Assembly (NCBI RefSeq): GCF_003265705.1
Contig: NW_020312966.1
Coordinates: forward strand, 20,707,436-20,771,435
Direction of reading: 5' to 3'
DNA: 64,000 bases
From: Callorhinus ursinus
Lineage: Eukaryota; Chordata; Mammalia; Carnivora; Otariidae
The position numbers and the translations under genes are program-made. Within the stretch, counting starts at the first letter, position 1; each line of letters starts with the position of its first letter. Positions 11,170-23,705 of the stretch are shown one piece after another. The notes beneath the pieces were generated by a model. That model ran no database searches. It saw nothing but the letters and a program-made list of their open reading frames with translations, and was not told where the DNA came from.

Positions 11170-12580
11170 CAAAACCTCTGTGAGTCTTTCCTAGATTTCC
11201 CTAGAGTTGGTTCTGTTAGACCAAAGCCACATCTATAGATCTTTATGATCCAAGCCCTTCTCTCCTGTAGCCCCCTGCTAGGTACTTTTCTTTGTATGTA
11301 TTGTGCTTGGAAGTCTTGGGGCTTCTTTACTTCACCCCAGTCTCCTTCATCAACTTTGCAAAACGTCAGCCATTCTCTCTTCAGGTGTTCCTTTGGCTCC
11401 ATTCTCTATCCCTTCTGGGATTTCAATTATATATGTTAGATATTTTCATTATGTTCCCCAATGTCTACTTTTCATTCTTTGTTCCCTTTGGGTTTCTAGA
11501 TTTTTTTTCTCTTTGCCTGTTTTTTAGTTCCTGATATTCACAGCAGTCACTGGGCCAACGACAGCAGAAGTAACATGCCATGGTCCCTGGAAGAGGGACA
11601 CTGCTGTCACCACGGGGCCGCTACCCCAGACCTTCTCGGTCAGGGTCTGCGTCTCCAGGCAATTTGTGTGAGCATTAATATTTGTGAGGTGCTCTTCTAG
11701 TTCACCAAGCCTCTCTTCATCTGTGTTCAATCAGCTGTCCAACCCATCTATGGAATTTCTAGTTTTTAGTTAATTTATTTCTTCTTCTTCTAGCAGTGCG
11801 ATTTGACTTTTTTCTTCATGGACTCTAGTGTTCTAATAAAATTCCTCATATTTTCCTTTGTATTTTTTGAACATATTCCTCAGTTATCTTAAAGCTCATT
11901 CTGAATTCTCCAGTATCTGTTGTCCTTTTTTTTTTTTTCTTGATTTGATCATTTGTCTTTTCTTTCCATGTACCTGATCATTTTTGTTAAATGGTGACCA
12001 TTGTTTGTTTAAAAAACAAAATGAAACGATAGGTTCTAGACAGTAATGTATCTTCCTCCAGGAGGATTTCATTGTGCTTCTGCCAGGCTCTCAGGTAAGG
12101 ATTGATTATTTTAATTGGTCTGAGGTTGATTTTTGAATCTGTTTCTCAGCCTTTCTGAGGATTGGTTTATTTCTGGTTTGCCCTTCCTTTTTGAATGCAG
12201 CCGGTGGTGTGCTGGGTATTGAATGACCGACTCTCAGTGGGAAGGCTTCTTCCTTGTAGCATTTGCTCATTTCCTTAATGTAAATACATCTACTGCTGCC
12301 AGTTTCCAACTACCTGTGTGGCACACGTGAACATGGAATTGGGAAGAGATGCCCATAGTCCGCTCTTGTGAGCTGGTAGAAAGCCACATCCAGTATACCG
12401 TCCAGTGTACCTCTTCAGGGCCTCATCTGACATTCTGTGGTGCTTACAGGGAATTTTTGTCTCCCCAGGCTCATGAGAATGCCAAAGGCTCTGCAGAGTC
12501 TCTAAGTCTCTTAGCTTCTGCTTGGCTCCTCAGCCTCCCGGCCACTGCTTACAAACTGATAAACACATAGAAGGGAAAAG
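11170..12580 (-). mobile_element. Old L1/HAL1-type 5' region, antisense
   Basis: Pyrimidine-rich plus strand, with characteristic pieces such as CTTCTGGGATTTCAATTATA (11411) and a block at 11940-12300. Read on the minus strand it corresponds to the ORF1/5' part of old mammalian L1 or HAL1. Similar sequence occurs at 41340-41850. A 90-bp GC-rich piece at 11545-11640 does not fit and may be unique. Confidence 0.6.
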
Positions 12581-12879
12581 TGGCTCCAAGTGTTAAGCTC
12601 ATGGACTTCCCTTCTCTCGAGGTCCTCACTGTCTTGCTAGTTTTTGAGGTTGAAACAGAACATATTATACATTTTTATTCACCTTTTCTAATTGTTCTTG
12701 GCAAGATCACTGGTCTGATACAAGCTCGTTTGCCTTAGCCAGAAGCAAGACTAACTGCATAAAATCAGCTTTTAGATGCTTTTGCTTTTCCTCTTATCTT
12801 TTACCTTTTAAACATAGCCCCTTAACATCTTCTTTACATTTTTAGATCTTAATAACCCAGTCCTGATATGGCAGCACCT
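12581..12879. other. Unassigned intron
   Basis: About 300 bp with no gene or repeat that I can name. Confidence 0.4.
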
Positions 12880-13370
12880 CTTTTACTGTTTTAGACTTTA
12901 TACTTTAGAGCAGTTTTAGGTTTATAGCAAAATTGCGTGGGAAGTACACAGACTTCCCATGGACTCCCTGCCCACACATGTACAGCCTCCCCCAGTGTCA
13001 ACATCCCACCCCATTTGTTAACATTGATGAACCTACACTGACACATCATTATCACCCGGACTCCGTAGCTTACATTACATTCTGTTCTCGGTGTTACACA
13101 TTCTATGGGTTTGGACAACGTGCAGTTACATGCATCAGGCCGACTAGTTTCACTGCTCTTCCCTGCTCTGTGTTCCACCTGGTCATCCCTCCCTTCTCCC
13201 TAACACCTGGCAACCGTTGATGCTTCCTGTCGCCATTGTTTTGCCTTTTCCAGAATGTCACAGAGTTGCAGTCATACAATATGTAGCCTTTTCGGATTGG
13301 CTCATTTCACTTAGTAACATGCATTTAAGTTTGCTCCATGTCTTTCCATGGCTTTCATTTTAACACAACA
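12880..13370 (-). mobile_element. Old L1 (L1ME-type) 3' UTR, antisense
   Basis: The plus strand shows the classic complement of an L1M 3' UTR: CAGTTTTAGGTTTATAGCAAA (12911 on), GATGAACCTACACTGACACA (13026) and GCCTTTTCCAGAATGTCACA (13242). It is several hundred bases long and ends against an LTR-like repeat. Confidence 0.85.
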
Positions 13371-13745
13371 GACATTTATTGCCTCACAGTTATAGAAATG
13401 AGAAGTCGAAAGCAGGCCGCCTGCTCCCTCTGGACCATGTATTAGAATCTTTCCTTCTTAGCTCTACGCAGGTTGCTGGTAATCGCTTTCCTCCACTTGC
13501 AGATGCATAATTTCAGTCTCTTCTCCATTGTCACATGGTGTCCCTGTGTAGCTGTCTCCCCATGACTGTCTCCTTATAAGGACCCCTGTTGGATTTGATT
13601 AGGGACCCACCCTACTCCTCATCTTAATTAGGTACCTCTGCAGTGACCCTCTTTTCAGATAAAGTCACATGCTGGGGTGTCAGGGGTGAAGTACTTCCAC
13701 ATATCTTTTCTGGGGTGGGGGGCAGATACAAGGCGGTCTACAGCA
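13371..13745 (-). mobile_element. MLT1-type MaLR LTR, antisense, degraded
   Basis: Runs from ACAGACATTTATTGCCTCAC to the TCTTTTCTGGGGTGGGGGGC region. It includes TCTCCTTATAAGGACCCCTG (13569) and the GACCCACCCTACTCCTCATC block, in the order seen in antisense MaLR-type LTRs. This is a very old endogenous-retrovirus-like LTR with no coding part. Confidence 0.6.
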
Positions 13746-16264
13746 CTTCTCTGCCTTCTGTAATTATGCTCCAGGTAAAAACTGCAGCCCAGAAGAGGTT
13801 CACCTTATAGCATTCAGGACCTTGAATAAGGGGAATTAAGCATTAATGATGAGACTTTAGAGATCTGCAATCCAGGAGAGAATATATGATGTGCACTGAC
13901 TCTTCATGGTTCTCTTAAATTTACCAAAAATTAATAATTGCCTATTTCTCTCAGGTACTTGATGAAACTACTTAACAGCCAGACTTCACTGAAGTAAGAC
14001 ATAGCTGCAAATCATACCCTAATTTATTTCCCGTATTCCTGCCCCCAAAAAATCAGCAGTAAAGGTAGAATCTAATCCATTATTGAAAGAAAGCACAATT
14101 GCTTTGTTTTCAAGTAACGGTTTTTTATCCTGGCTTTAGAATGCCTCTTAGTGACAGTCTCTTGTTTTATTAGACATACTTTATTTGCACTAAAATTAAG
14201 CCCCAGAAATGTTCTCTGTCTGCCATAAATGATGTAAAATAGAGAAGTTCAGTGTAAATTCCCCCTTTTGTGTAACTACCTTTACATGAATACTAGTATT
14301 AATATAAATAAATTTCAGTTTTTAATGTTTTCTAGTAGAGCTCTGATAAATGAACCAAATTATGTGTCTTTCTTAGTCATTTAAATCACCAAATGGATAA
14401 AGCCCAACTGAGTTTTGATTTTGCATAGGTGGGAGGGGAGGATTTTTCTCCAATCTTTGATTGCCTGCTGAAAAAAGAGTATAACTCTGTTAAATTTATA
14501 ATGAAAATCAATTAGACGATGTATTTTCATGAACAAGATAAACTAAAATTTATTTTTTCTTAGCATTTGCAAGATTATTAATGTATAAGAGATTTAATAG
14601 TAAGATCACCTAAGCCAAACAAGAGTGACCTGAAACTTTTAGATGAAAGGTCAAATGTGCATGTTTATATTTTCTTTTCGATTGAGTCTTCCTTCATTAG
14701 TCTTCATTAATCTTAAGTAACTCTAATTGTATTTTCAAATTGTTGCTGAGATTCTTAGTCTGCCTAGAAAAGGTCACTTAAGTTTAAAAAGTCTTTGGAT
14801 CCTTAGCTATCAATTCCAGAGTTTCTTTTTAAGAAAATCTTGATGAAAAATAATGCAGTTGGGATGAAATCTTTAAAAGGCCTGTGACTTGAAAAAAAAA
14901 ATTCTTTAGGTGACAAGAGTGGCTGTTGGAATGTTCGTATTGGTTTAAAATGTTAAATTGTGATACTAAATCCACCTGCTTGCTTGTCTCACATCTTGGA
15001 ACCAGAGAGTAAGATCATGTCTTTAGATACATGTGAACATAAAAAGAACCATAACGTTTTAGCTGCAGTTTCTAGAATATTTACCCTAAAGATAACAAGG
15101 CCTTGGTACTCTTCTTGACTCAGCCCTAAGGAGTCTGGGTATGTGTTCCTGAGAGATCTAGAAGGGCCACCCTTGGGGTCGACAGAGGCAGCTTCTCTGG
15201 AAGTGTCCACAGTAGTTTTCCCTGTGAGGGACTGAGTTTTTGCTGGAGGTATTCAAACCAAGGCAAGGTGACCATTTGGAACAGATGCTGAATAAGGAAT
15301 TGTTCTTAAATCATATACAGAGCTTATTCAATGACATATAATGGCTCTCCCAAATCCAGCTGCATATGAGTCTAGGACATACTTTATTTTAAAAAGCAAA
15401 ACAGAAATATAGCATACAGAAAGAGCTTTGTCACTTTTTCTAGATGTCCCTAAAATTCTTTGTCCAAGTACATCAAGTTGCTTTAATGGAAGAACACTTT
15501 TATATCCTAGCTCTTCTGCCTTACTGGATAAGATAACTGCATTGTTTACACATTCTCCTATTTTCAAACTAAGCTTTTTTCTTTGGGGGAGAAGTAAAAA
15601 TATTTTCAGGAATCTTTATACTCTAGATTGTCTAGTACTCTTTATTCTAAAGTGATTCCCAAACACACCTGGAGGGACATTCCTTTTCTCAAGATCCTTT
15701 TCATTTTAACTTCATTTTTTTTTTTTAGGAGGAATATCTCGGGATTCTTCTGCAATTAATTGTATTTGATCCCTCCAAATGCAGTTAATCTTTTAAGTTC
15801 TTCTTTTCTGGACATATTGTTTCTCTTTTTACTTCCATTTTGGGTAGAGTTTTTAGGCTGACCATAGTTTTGTTGTGTATAGACTTCAGCAGATCACTTA
15901 ATAGTCTCCCATGAAGACTCTGTAGTAACAGCAGTAAAGAATGATCTATATTCTAATCCAGAGAGGTGGTTGGGAATCTCCTACCTTGTGTGAGTTTTTA
16001 TTGAAATGCTATTCATTTAACAAATAGAAAATTGAATTTAATGATCTCTAAGGCCCCTTGAAATTCTTATTAATCTTTGATTCTTTATCATGTGGTTATA
16101 AGGCCACCTTTCAAACCATATTTTAAAAGTCTGCTTTCTTTTTCTAGATCATTGGCCTAAGTGTGTAATCTGCATTTTCCAGTTCTTTTATCTTTTACTT
16201 TATAATGAATCTGAAAACTTTTTGCCTGTATAATCAATTAATTGACTAGGAATACTAAAACACA
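13746..16264. other. Unassigned AT-rich intron
   Basis: About 2.5 kb with no named repeat apart from short T runs (15717-15727). There is no open frame of interest and no paired splice signals. It is one of the longer repeat-free blocks and a reasonable place to look for conserved non-coding elements. Confidence 0.45.
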
Positions 16265-16806
16265 ATAATTAAGTCGGTTGTGTGTGAGGGCTCAAAATGG
16301 TGGCAGTGGGACCAGCTGTGCTGGGGGGAGTCATGGGTCCCCGGAAGACAGCCACATTCTACTCCCCAAACCTGCGAGTGTGTTACCACAGTCGTAAAAA
16401 GGTCTTCGGGAATGTGATTACGTTAATGCGTTGAAATGGCAGATCTTTGTGGGTTATCTGGATGGGCCCAGTGTAGTCCAAGGGTTCTTAGAAGGGGAAG
16501 GCAGGAGGGTTCAAGTTCCAGGGAGGAGATGTGAGGACACAAGCAGAGGATCAGAGTAATGGGCTCTGAAGATCAGGGCACAGGACAAGGCGTTAAGGAA
16601 CGTAGGCTGCCTCTAGAAGGTGGAAAAGACAAGGAACAGATATCCCCTGAGGCTCTCCTGAAGGACTACAGCTCTGTTAATACCTCAATTTTAGCCACAA
16701 GACCCATTTTGGACTTCTCACTTCCAAAACCGTAAGATAATAAATTTGTGTTGTTTCAAGACACTAAGTTTGATAATTTGTTACTGTAGCAATAGGAAAT
16801 TAATAT
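16265..16806 (+). mobile_element. MLT1-type MaLR LTR, sense
   Basis: Contains the typical order of MLT1 blocks: GTGATTACGTTAATGCG (16416), GATGTGAGGACACAAGCAGA (16528), TTTTGGACTTCTCACTTCC (16707) and ATAATAAATTTGTGTTGTTTC (16737, with the LTR AATAAA at 16740). It ends with CAATAGGAAATTAATATG. It is a solo LTR with no internal region. Confidence 0.82.
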
Positions 16807-17009
16807 GCCGACAGTGGGATAGTTTGAACTGAGGACCTTGTCTAGCTTTTTGAGACAGATAAATGAATTGCTTTCGGCTCTTTATGCTACCCGGCTTGTG
16901 CTGTATCACTGGGTGACACATGCTTGTTCCGAGGTCTGTGAAAACTAACCCTTGTTGCTACCCAACAGGCACAGTCATCTATAGGCCTAATCACAATAAT
17001 GCCAGAACA

Positions 17010-17200
17010 AAAATAATGGTAAGAATTAACATTCATTTAGCAATCAGCATATGTCCAACATTGCTCTGAGCCCTTTGTGCGTATTACCTAATTTCATTCT
17101 CACAGATTATTAGAGTCATTTTGCAAGTGAGGAAACCCAGGCACAGAGTAATGACCTGAAGTACCTAAGATTACACAGAGAAGCTCCCACCTCCCTCTCC
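17010..17200 (-). mobile_element. MIR SINE, antisense
   Basis: Shows the complement of the MIR core, including TTGCAAGTGAGGAAACCCAGGC and CAGAGTAATGACCTGAAGT followed by a TTACACAG block. Diverged, as expected for an ancient SINE. Confidence 0.75.
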
Positions 17201-20199
17201 ACTCTTGGGTCTTGTAATTCCTTCCAACACACTTTGTGCTCTCACAGTGCCCGGCGGCTTGGAGTTCACAGCGTGCGCCCATGCTCATCTCCTCTGCTCC
17301 AGACTCCCTAGAGGGAGCTGCACATGAAGAGCCCTGGGAATACAGAAAACATGGATCATTTGTTGAGCATAACATGCATGATATTTAGGAGAGTAAGGTG
17401 TGTTGCAGTTTTCTGTTTGTTTTTCGGGGGGTGGAGAGCTGCCCGAGAGTGTAAGGTTAGTATTGTTAGTGACTGAGCCAGGTGCTACAGGCAAGCCTTA
17501 GACTAAATGGCCTTATCAGCCATGTGCCATGGCCTCAGGCTGTCCTGTGGGTGGGCGGGAGCTACCGAATACCGGTGATCCTGTGTTTGTTTTTGAAAGC
17601 TCGTTCTAGGTGCAGTGGACAAAGAATAAAAGAGTCAGAAAGCCTAATTAGGAAATTGCACAAGTCAGGTTTGGAGCCTAAACAGGTGAGTTTTAAAGAA
17701 GTCTCTAGGACCTGTTCCTGAGACCTTCAATAAATATTTTTCCTCTGGACTTAGTAGTTCCAGGTCTTAGACTTAGCTACATGTCAGCAAAGTTATTTTG
17801 TGTTCAGTGGAGAATATTAATTTGCTGTACAGAAGGTCACTTATTTGGCTTTTGATTGATTCCAGGCTCACAGACAAATACTGGTAGGCCAGAACATTTT
17901 ACAAGGACCCTTGAACAGGCCAGAAATTTAGGGCATCACATCTTGTTTCTGCCTTCGTTCTTGCAGGCCCTGTTGGTGTTCTGTTTCTGACTTAGCCACG
18001 AGATTGCTCACTAGACCAAGCCTTGGCCTCTTCTACTCAGAAGGAGAAATGCCAGACCCTCCAGACCCCTGCCCTTGTCTGTTCTTTATCCCTCCCCCCA
18101 ACATGGTTTTATCTCTTCCCATACTGTTTCTACACGGCAGATATGGGATTGGCTTTTTCCTTGTAGCCTCTTTTATCTTTTTTTTGTGTGTTTTTGTTCT
18201 AAGTGCTGTAAGATAAGCTTATCAACTGTGTGTGTATGAGTGTGTGTGTGAGTGTTTTGAACCTGTAGAAAACTGAATTTGGGAGCGTTTGAAGACGTGC
18301 TCTGATGGGATCATTCTTTTTTAAATCCTTTTAAAACTGAGTACTTTCCTTTTATCCCACTCTCACACTAAAAGAGTGAAGGAAAACAGGGTGGTAATGT
18401 TTGGAGCTTTGAAGAATGTGAAAATAACAAGAATTGTTCAGCCTCAGTTGTGTAGAGGGAAGTCGGCCAATGTCGACAATCCCTTGGCCTTGCCAGTACT
18501 CTTAAGCCCTTTGGTTGTCTACCATCGTGAAACAGAAGTGTTAGAAAATTTAACAAATATGATTAATTTGGAATAAATAAAAGCAGAATGTTGTGTCAAG
18601 ATCTCGTGAAAGAATAAGTGCTATTTCTAAGGAGAAAGTATTCTTGGGGGTATAAAAAGTGTACATGGCTATTGGCTGATGCAGTAACTCACCATCCAGG
18701 AACCTGGCCAGGGGACCCAGCAAAACAGCTCAGGGGAGAGATCACTGGTGATGTCTTTATTACTTTTCCTGCCACAAGTGATTTTTTTTAAAACATCATG
18801 ATCCTGGATCATTCTTTCGGAAAACGCCAACGTTCTCTCCATGTACACTCACTGCTCCCCCAAATTCTCTGCCCTCTAAATCTGACCTCTTGCCTGCCTA
18901 CCACAGAGCACTGCCTGACTTTTTATTTAGTCCTGACTGACAGTGATGAACAGACTTTCATTATCATGCACGTCAGCTTCATGTAGTCAGACCCACAGGA
19001 CTAGACCTGTACTAGACATGCGTAGACGATAACCCCAGGACGGAGCCATGTTTCTGTGGAATTGTTTTTTGTTTAGGATGGTAAAGATAAGAAAAGAAAG
19101 ATACCCATTTTTGTTGATACCTAAAGTCCTTTCATATGACTTCTGTTAATTACAAGACATTGTAAGAAAAAAAAAATCGGTGATGACTCTGTCTTGAACC
19201 ATGGTTTGTATAAATCAACTTTAGGACAACAAAGAGTCCAGTATGATTTGAGAGCCTTGAGTTTGATGATAGCAATCTTTTTGTACTTTGTAGTCAGCTT
19301 ATAGAAAATCATTTAAAAAAATAAACTTCTATAGAAAAAATACACTCAACTTCTTTCTTATGATTGTTTAATTTTTTGTTTTCCTGTTGGCATTTATTTT
19401 TATCTTGCTTCTTTTGTGAATTTATAATTACCACAAAACATTAGGGAGATAGATGGTTGTAAGGTTTTCTCTCAGATGCTGAATGGTGGTAGGTATCAGG
19501 GTTGAGATGCACTGAGTGAATTTATATTAAATCAAGTGAATATAAATTCTATCCTTTGGAAAGTCATCTTTATTATATTTTAGTCTAACTTTTTTTTGAT
19601 GGTGATTACATACCTTGTTTTGTGTAAGTTTCAGAAAAATTGCAAGGATCTACATAATTCTTTTATGCCTTTTTATATGAACTTGATTTATTAAAATCAT
19701 AGTATTCAATTTGAATTCACTTTTTATTAACAACTTTAGAAGTGAGTAGACTCTTTGGAGTAACTTCTAAAGATAACCTTATAATGATCTATCTTATTTT
19801 TTGATCTTATATTATTATTTTTCTGTGATAACTATGGTCCATTAGTAACTTCATATTTATAACTTTCCAAAAGGCCTATTAAGTATAGTTCCCAGTAATA
19901 GAGCTAATGTTAAATGTGTATGTAGGTCAACAAAATATATTTGGCAATTTAACATGACATACTTTTCTAACTCCTGCCTCTTAGAACCATGTTTATTTCA
20001 TAATTAAGGACGAAGATATCAAATATGAGCAGATAAGCATTCAAATGGATAAAATATACTGTGCTAATTATGTTCTGATAGCTTATAATCTAAGATGAAT
20101 GTCCTGACGCTTTCTTTTTGCTACTCATAATAAAGTACCTCTATAGAAGTGGTCTATAAGATTAGAAGTTATATGGGCAGGGAAAAGAAGTTTCCATTG
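17201..20199. other. Unassigned intron (3 kb)
   Basis: Mixed-composition unique DNA, with a short imperfect TG run at 18225-18252. No repeat family, exon or RNA gene was recognised. Confidence 0.45.
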
Positions 20200-20450
20200 T
20201 TTGAATGTTAGTATGTGCCAGAAAGAAACATAGTCTTTGCTATTCATGTACTTTGTCTCATGTTATTCTTCCAACCATACTTTTACGTATCTGGTATTAT
20301 TATTATTATTATTTTTTACTTTACAGACAAGCTGGGTGAGGCTCAAAGAAAAGTAAATTTGCCCCAGGTTTTATAACAATTAAGTGAAAATGCCCGAGAC
20401 ATAGGCTCTTCTTTCTGACTTTTTGTGCCATGCACTTATAAACCGTAAAA
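20200..20450 (-). mobile_element. MIR SINE, antisense, with (ATT)n
   Basis: Complement of the MIR body: TATGTGCCAGAAAG, TTTACAGACAAGCTGGGTGA and the diverged continuation GCCCCAGGTTTTATAAC. An (ATT)n run at 20295-20313 lies inside it. Confidence 0.75.
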
Positions 20451-20569
20451 TAAACATTTGTCCCAGAGATTCAAAATAATTTTAGAACATTTTGACCAGA
20501 AAAGTTCTGGTTTCTACAGTTTTATTTTTCTATTATAGCAGTGAGTTTTTATTTATAGACCCTAGAAAA

Positions 20570-21280
20570 ATTGTAAACTCCTTAAAATGATTTTAAACTT
20601 AACAGAAGTTGTAGGAATAGCACATCTCCAGTGTACCCTTTGCCAAGCTCCAACATTTTGCTAAATTTGCTTTCTCTCGAGAGTTGGCTAGATAGACACA
20701 CAGACAGACTGGCTCACATTTTTTCCCCTGGACAATTTCAGAGTAGATTACGATATCGTGCCCCTTTACTGCTTAATATTTAGTGAGTGTTTCCTAAGAA
20801 TGAGAATCTTCCGTAATCACAGTATTGTTCTCCAAATCAGGAAATTTAACATGGGTACAAGACTTGAGCCTGCGGTTTAGATTCTAGTCTGTCAGGAGTC
20901 CCAGCAACGTCCTCTGCAGCTGTCATTTTCCCATCTAGGATTCAGTTCAGGATCGGGTCTTAACTTAGTTGTCACGTCTCTAGGTCTTCTTGAACTGAGA
21001 GGCTTCCTTAGTTTTTTTTTTTTTTTTTATCTTTCATGATACACTGACATTTAAGAATACTGGCCAGGTACTTGACAGAATGTCCCTCAATTTGGGTTTC
21101 GTTTCTCTCATGATTAGATTCCTGTTTAACTGAGTAAATGATGTTCTGTCCTTCTCAGAATGTCACATCTGGAGGCGCGTGGTGTCCTTTCGTCCTTATT
21201 GGTGCTGCTAACTTTGATCACTTGGTTAAGGTGTTGTCTGGCTTCTCCACCGTGTCGTTATCCATTCTTAGCATAAGAAT
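20570..21280 (-). mobile_element. Old L1 (L1ME-type) 3' UTR, antisense
   Basis: Complement of an L1M 3' UTR: GCCAAGCTCCAACATTTTGC, GATAGACACACAGACAGACT, CTAAGAATGAGAATCTTCCG and a block at 20930-21005, then TGACAGAATGTCCCTCAATT. A T16 run lies at 21013-21028. Confidence 0.8.
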
Positions 21281-22205
21281 TTTTAACCCCAAGTATGTAA
21301 TAGAATCGTAGAGGAAAGAAAAAAGTAGGCCCTGAGAACTCAGAAATCTTAGTGCAGTTCACACTTTCCATTTTATACTGGGTGGACCTCCACAGTTATG
21401 TGGTCTGAAAGACTTCATTCCTAAGTTTTCATTCAGTCTAAATCTTGGAATTATTTCTAACAGTTTTTAATGCTTAGACTGTTCTCTTTTTAAGCAAGGT
21501 ACTTGAAGTTGAGTGTGCAGTGACAGGGAGGGAAAAGTAAACTTGGAAAGGCAGAAATTTACTTCTTTGAAGTATCTGTATATTTACACAGCAGGTACAT
21601 AGAGAGTTTTCGTCCTCAAAACCTGTGCAGATCAAAAACTTGTGTGAGCCAAGAGGTGCCAAGAGGAGGAAAATTAATGGATGAAGTATCTTTAATTTTT
21701 AGGGGGAATTCATGGGCCACAAGTGAAATGTTACTCTTGAAAAGGCTAAGATACTTACTGAGTAGCTCTCTCTCTGAATATTACTGAGTGTCAGAGACGT
21801 TCTGTTGGAATCAGAAATACTTTCCATGTATGCTGTATCCCTTTACTGCCTTTCCTCTCAACCTTTGTTATCTACGAAATCACAGAGTATCCTCTCCAGC
21901 CACTTTCTGGGTGCTGCTTTGAACTTGTTTTGTTAGGACAATCAAATGTAAAAAGGTAACGGAAGAATTCTACAAGTAAATTCCAGTTGGTTCTGTAATC
22001 AAGCACAAAAACGTGGAGTGGTTCTTTCAGAGTTAATGCAAAGCAGGGCCATTCAGAGTTAATGCAAAGCAGTAACTGATGGTTCTCTTCCCAACTAACT
22101 TGATATTAATTCTTAACAGAGGGCCCCAGAGAACAGCCCTCTTCATTCTTCTTAAGAAGTTAACCCAGAATCACTCCAATGCTATTAAAATGAAAATCAG
22201 TGTGT
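21281..22205. other. Unassigned intron with a 21-bp direct repeat
   Basis: No named repeat. A perfect 21-bp direct repeat occurs at 22026-22046 and 22052-22072, with a five-base spacer, giving a period of 26. Confidence 0.6.
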
Positions 22206-22432
22206 TCTCCAAAGTTTTATTTTATTTTTTTTAAGATTTTATTTATTTATTTGACAGAGAGACACAGCGAGAGAGGGAACACAAGCAGGGGGAGTGGGAG
22301 AGGGGGAAGCAGGCCTCCCACAGAGCAGGGAGCCCGATGCGGGGCTCGATCCCAGGACCCCGGGATCACCACCTGGGCTGAAGGCAGATGCTTAATGACT
22401 GAGCCACCCAGGTGCCCCTCTCCCAAAGTCTT
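22206..22432 (-). mobile_element. CAN-SINE, antisense, with target-site duplication
   Basis: Full-length element between TCTCCAAAGTTTT (22206-22218) and TCTCCCAAAGTCTT (22419-22432). On the plus strand it starts with the complement of the tail (AAGATTTTATTTATTTATTT) and ends with TGAGCCACCCAGGTGCCCC. Confidence 0.95.
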
Positions 22433-23529
22433 AAAAAGGTTATCCAAATGAATAATGTGTCAGGTACCCGAAATCCTATCCCAGTGAAGAACGTAAAGAC
22501 CACTGTGAAAAATTTTAATTTGATTTTGTCTTCTGTTAGCAGCCAGAGTTTTGCAAGGGCAGATGGGAGGTGGAAGGAGGGCTCTCTGCAGCACTCCTCA
22601 CCCCTGAACAGTGACTACAGCTGTCCCATTGACCATCATGACCCAAAACATGGCTTTGGGGAATGTTTTAGTTTCTTGATCACTTTGGCAATCAGAACTG
22701 CTGGTATTTTATTAAAAATTATAGTGAAAACTGCAGTTGGGATAACACTAATTAATTTACCTAATGTCACATAAACTTCTACATCAAGGGGCTGGGCTGG
22801 GTGCTACAGCACATGTCAAGATGACTTCTGGGCAGTTCCTTAGTCTCAAGCAGCATATAATCCAGAAAGGTGGAGAAGGATGACGTAAAGGGTGATAATA
22901 CAAGGCAATGTGTCTCAACTGCTGTCATGATACAAAGGGCAGTTAAAACTCAGAGCCTTACGAGTGGAATGATCAAAGTCACTGTCAGGAAAAAAGGAAC
23001 TTTTAAGCTGAGGTACCAGGAGTGAGGTACCAGGTGTTTCTAGAAAATGATGAGAAGTTTAGTCCTTCTAGAATGCAAGGTTTGCAATGAATGAGAAGGA
23101 TCCTTTTGGGAGGTGGTTTGGGGCCAGTCAAGGGGACTTTGGCTCTGTAATCACACACAACCTTGTTAGCCCTTGAGAATGTTCCTAGATAATGATCTCA
23201 AGCTTGAGCTACCAGAAGCACATCACCTGTAGTCCACAGGCAGGATCCACTGTGTGTAAGTAGAGGAGTGGCACAATTTCAGTAGTGTTGGAAGAAATGA
23301 AATTAGAAACCACATGCCGGACACATCAAAATGGAGAAAGGCTGCAGGCGAGAATGGAGCAGGTGAGGAAGTAGTGTTGCTGTGAGGTCAGAGAGGTTGG
23401 CGGTGGATCTAAGAATAGGCAGAAAGAAGGAACAAGAGAGGCTTTGAAGGAAGAACCCCCCTGACCTGTGAACTGGACGATGCTAGTGGCTTCCACCTTG
23501 AGTAGTCCAGGCGGTCTTGGTGCTTTACC
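22433..23529. other. Unassigned intron, part possibly old repeat
   Basis: The blocks at 22840-22870 and 23260-23410 resemble fragments of the same ancient repeat as 27155-27660 (growth-factor-like wording absent; match is of the type GTGGCACAATTTCAGTAG), but I cannot place them firmly. No coding exon was seen. Confidence 0.35.
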
Positions 23530-23705
23530 TAGATTGATGCCTTTAATCTTCACAATAACCCTAGGTAATGACTGCTCTTATCCCCCATTTTACACTTGAG
23601 GAAATTGAGGCATGGGGAGTAAAAGTAACTTGTTCAGACTCACACAGCTACTGGTGGAGTTGGGATTTTAAACCAAGCAATTTGGTCTCTGTCCTCTGCT
23701 TCCTA
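23530..23705 (-). mobile_element. MIR SINE, antisense
   Basis: Complement of MIR: CACAATAACCCTAGGTAATG, CCATTTTACACTTGAGGAAA and TTGTTCAGACTCACACAGCTA, followed by the complement of the tRNA-like half up to CTGCTTCCTAACCACTT. Confidence 0.85.
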
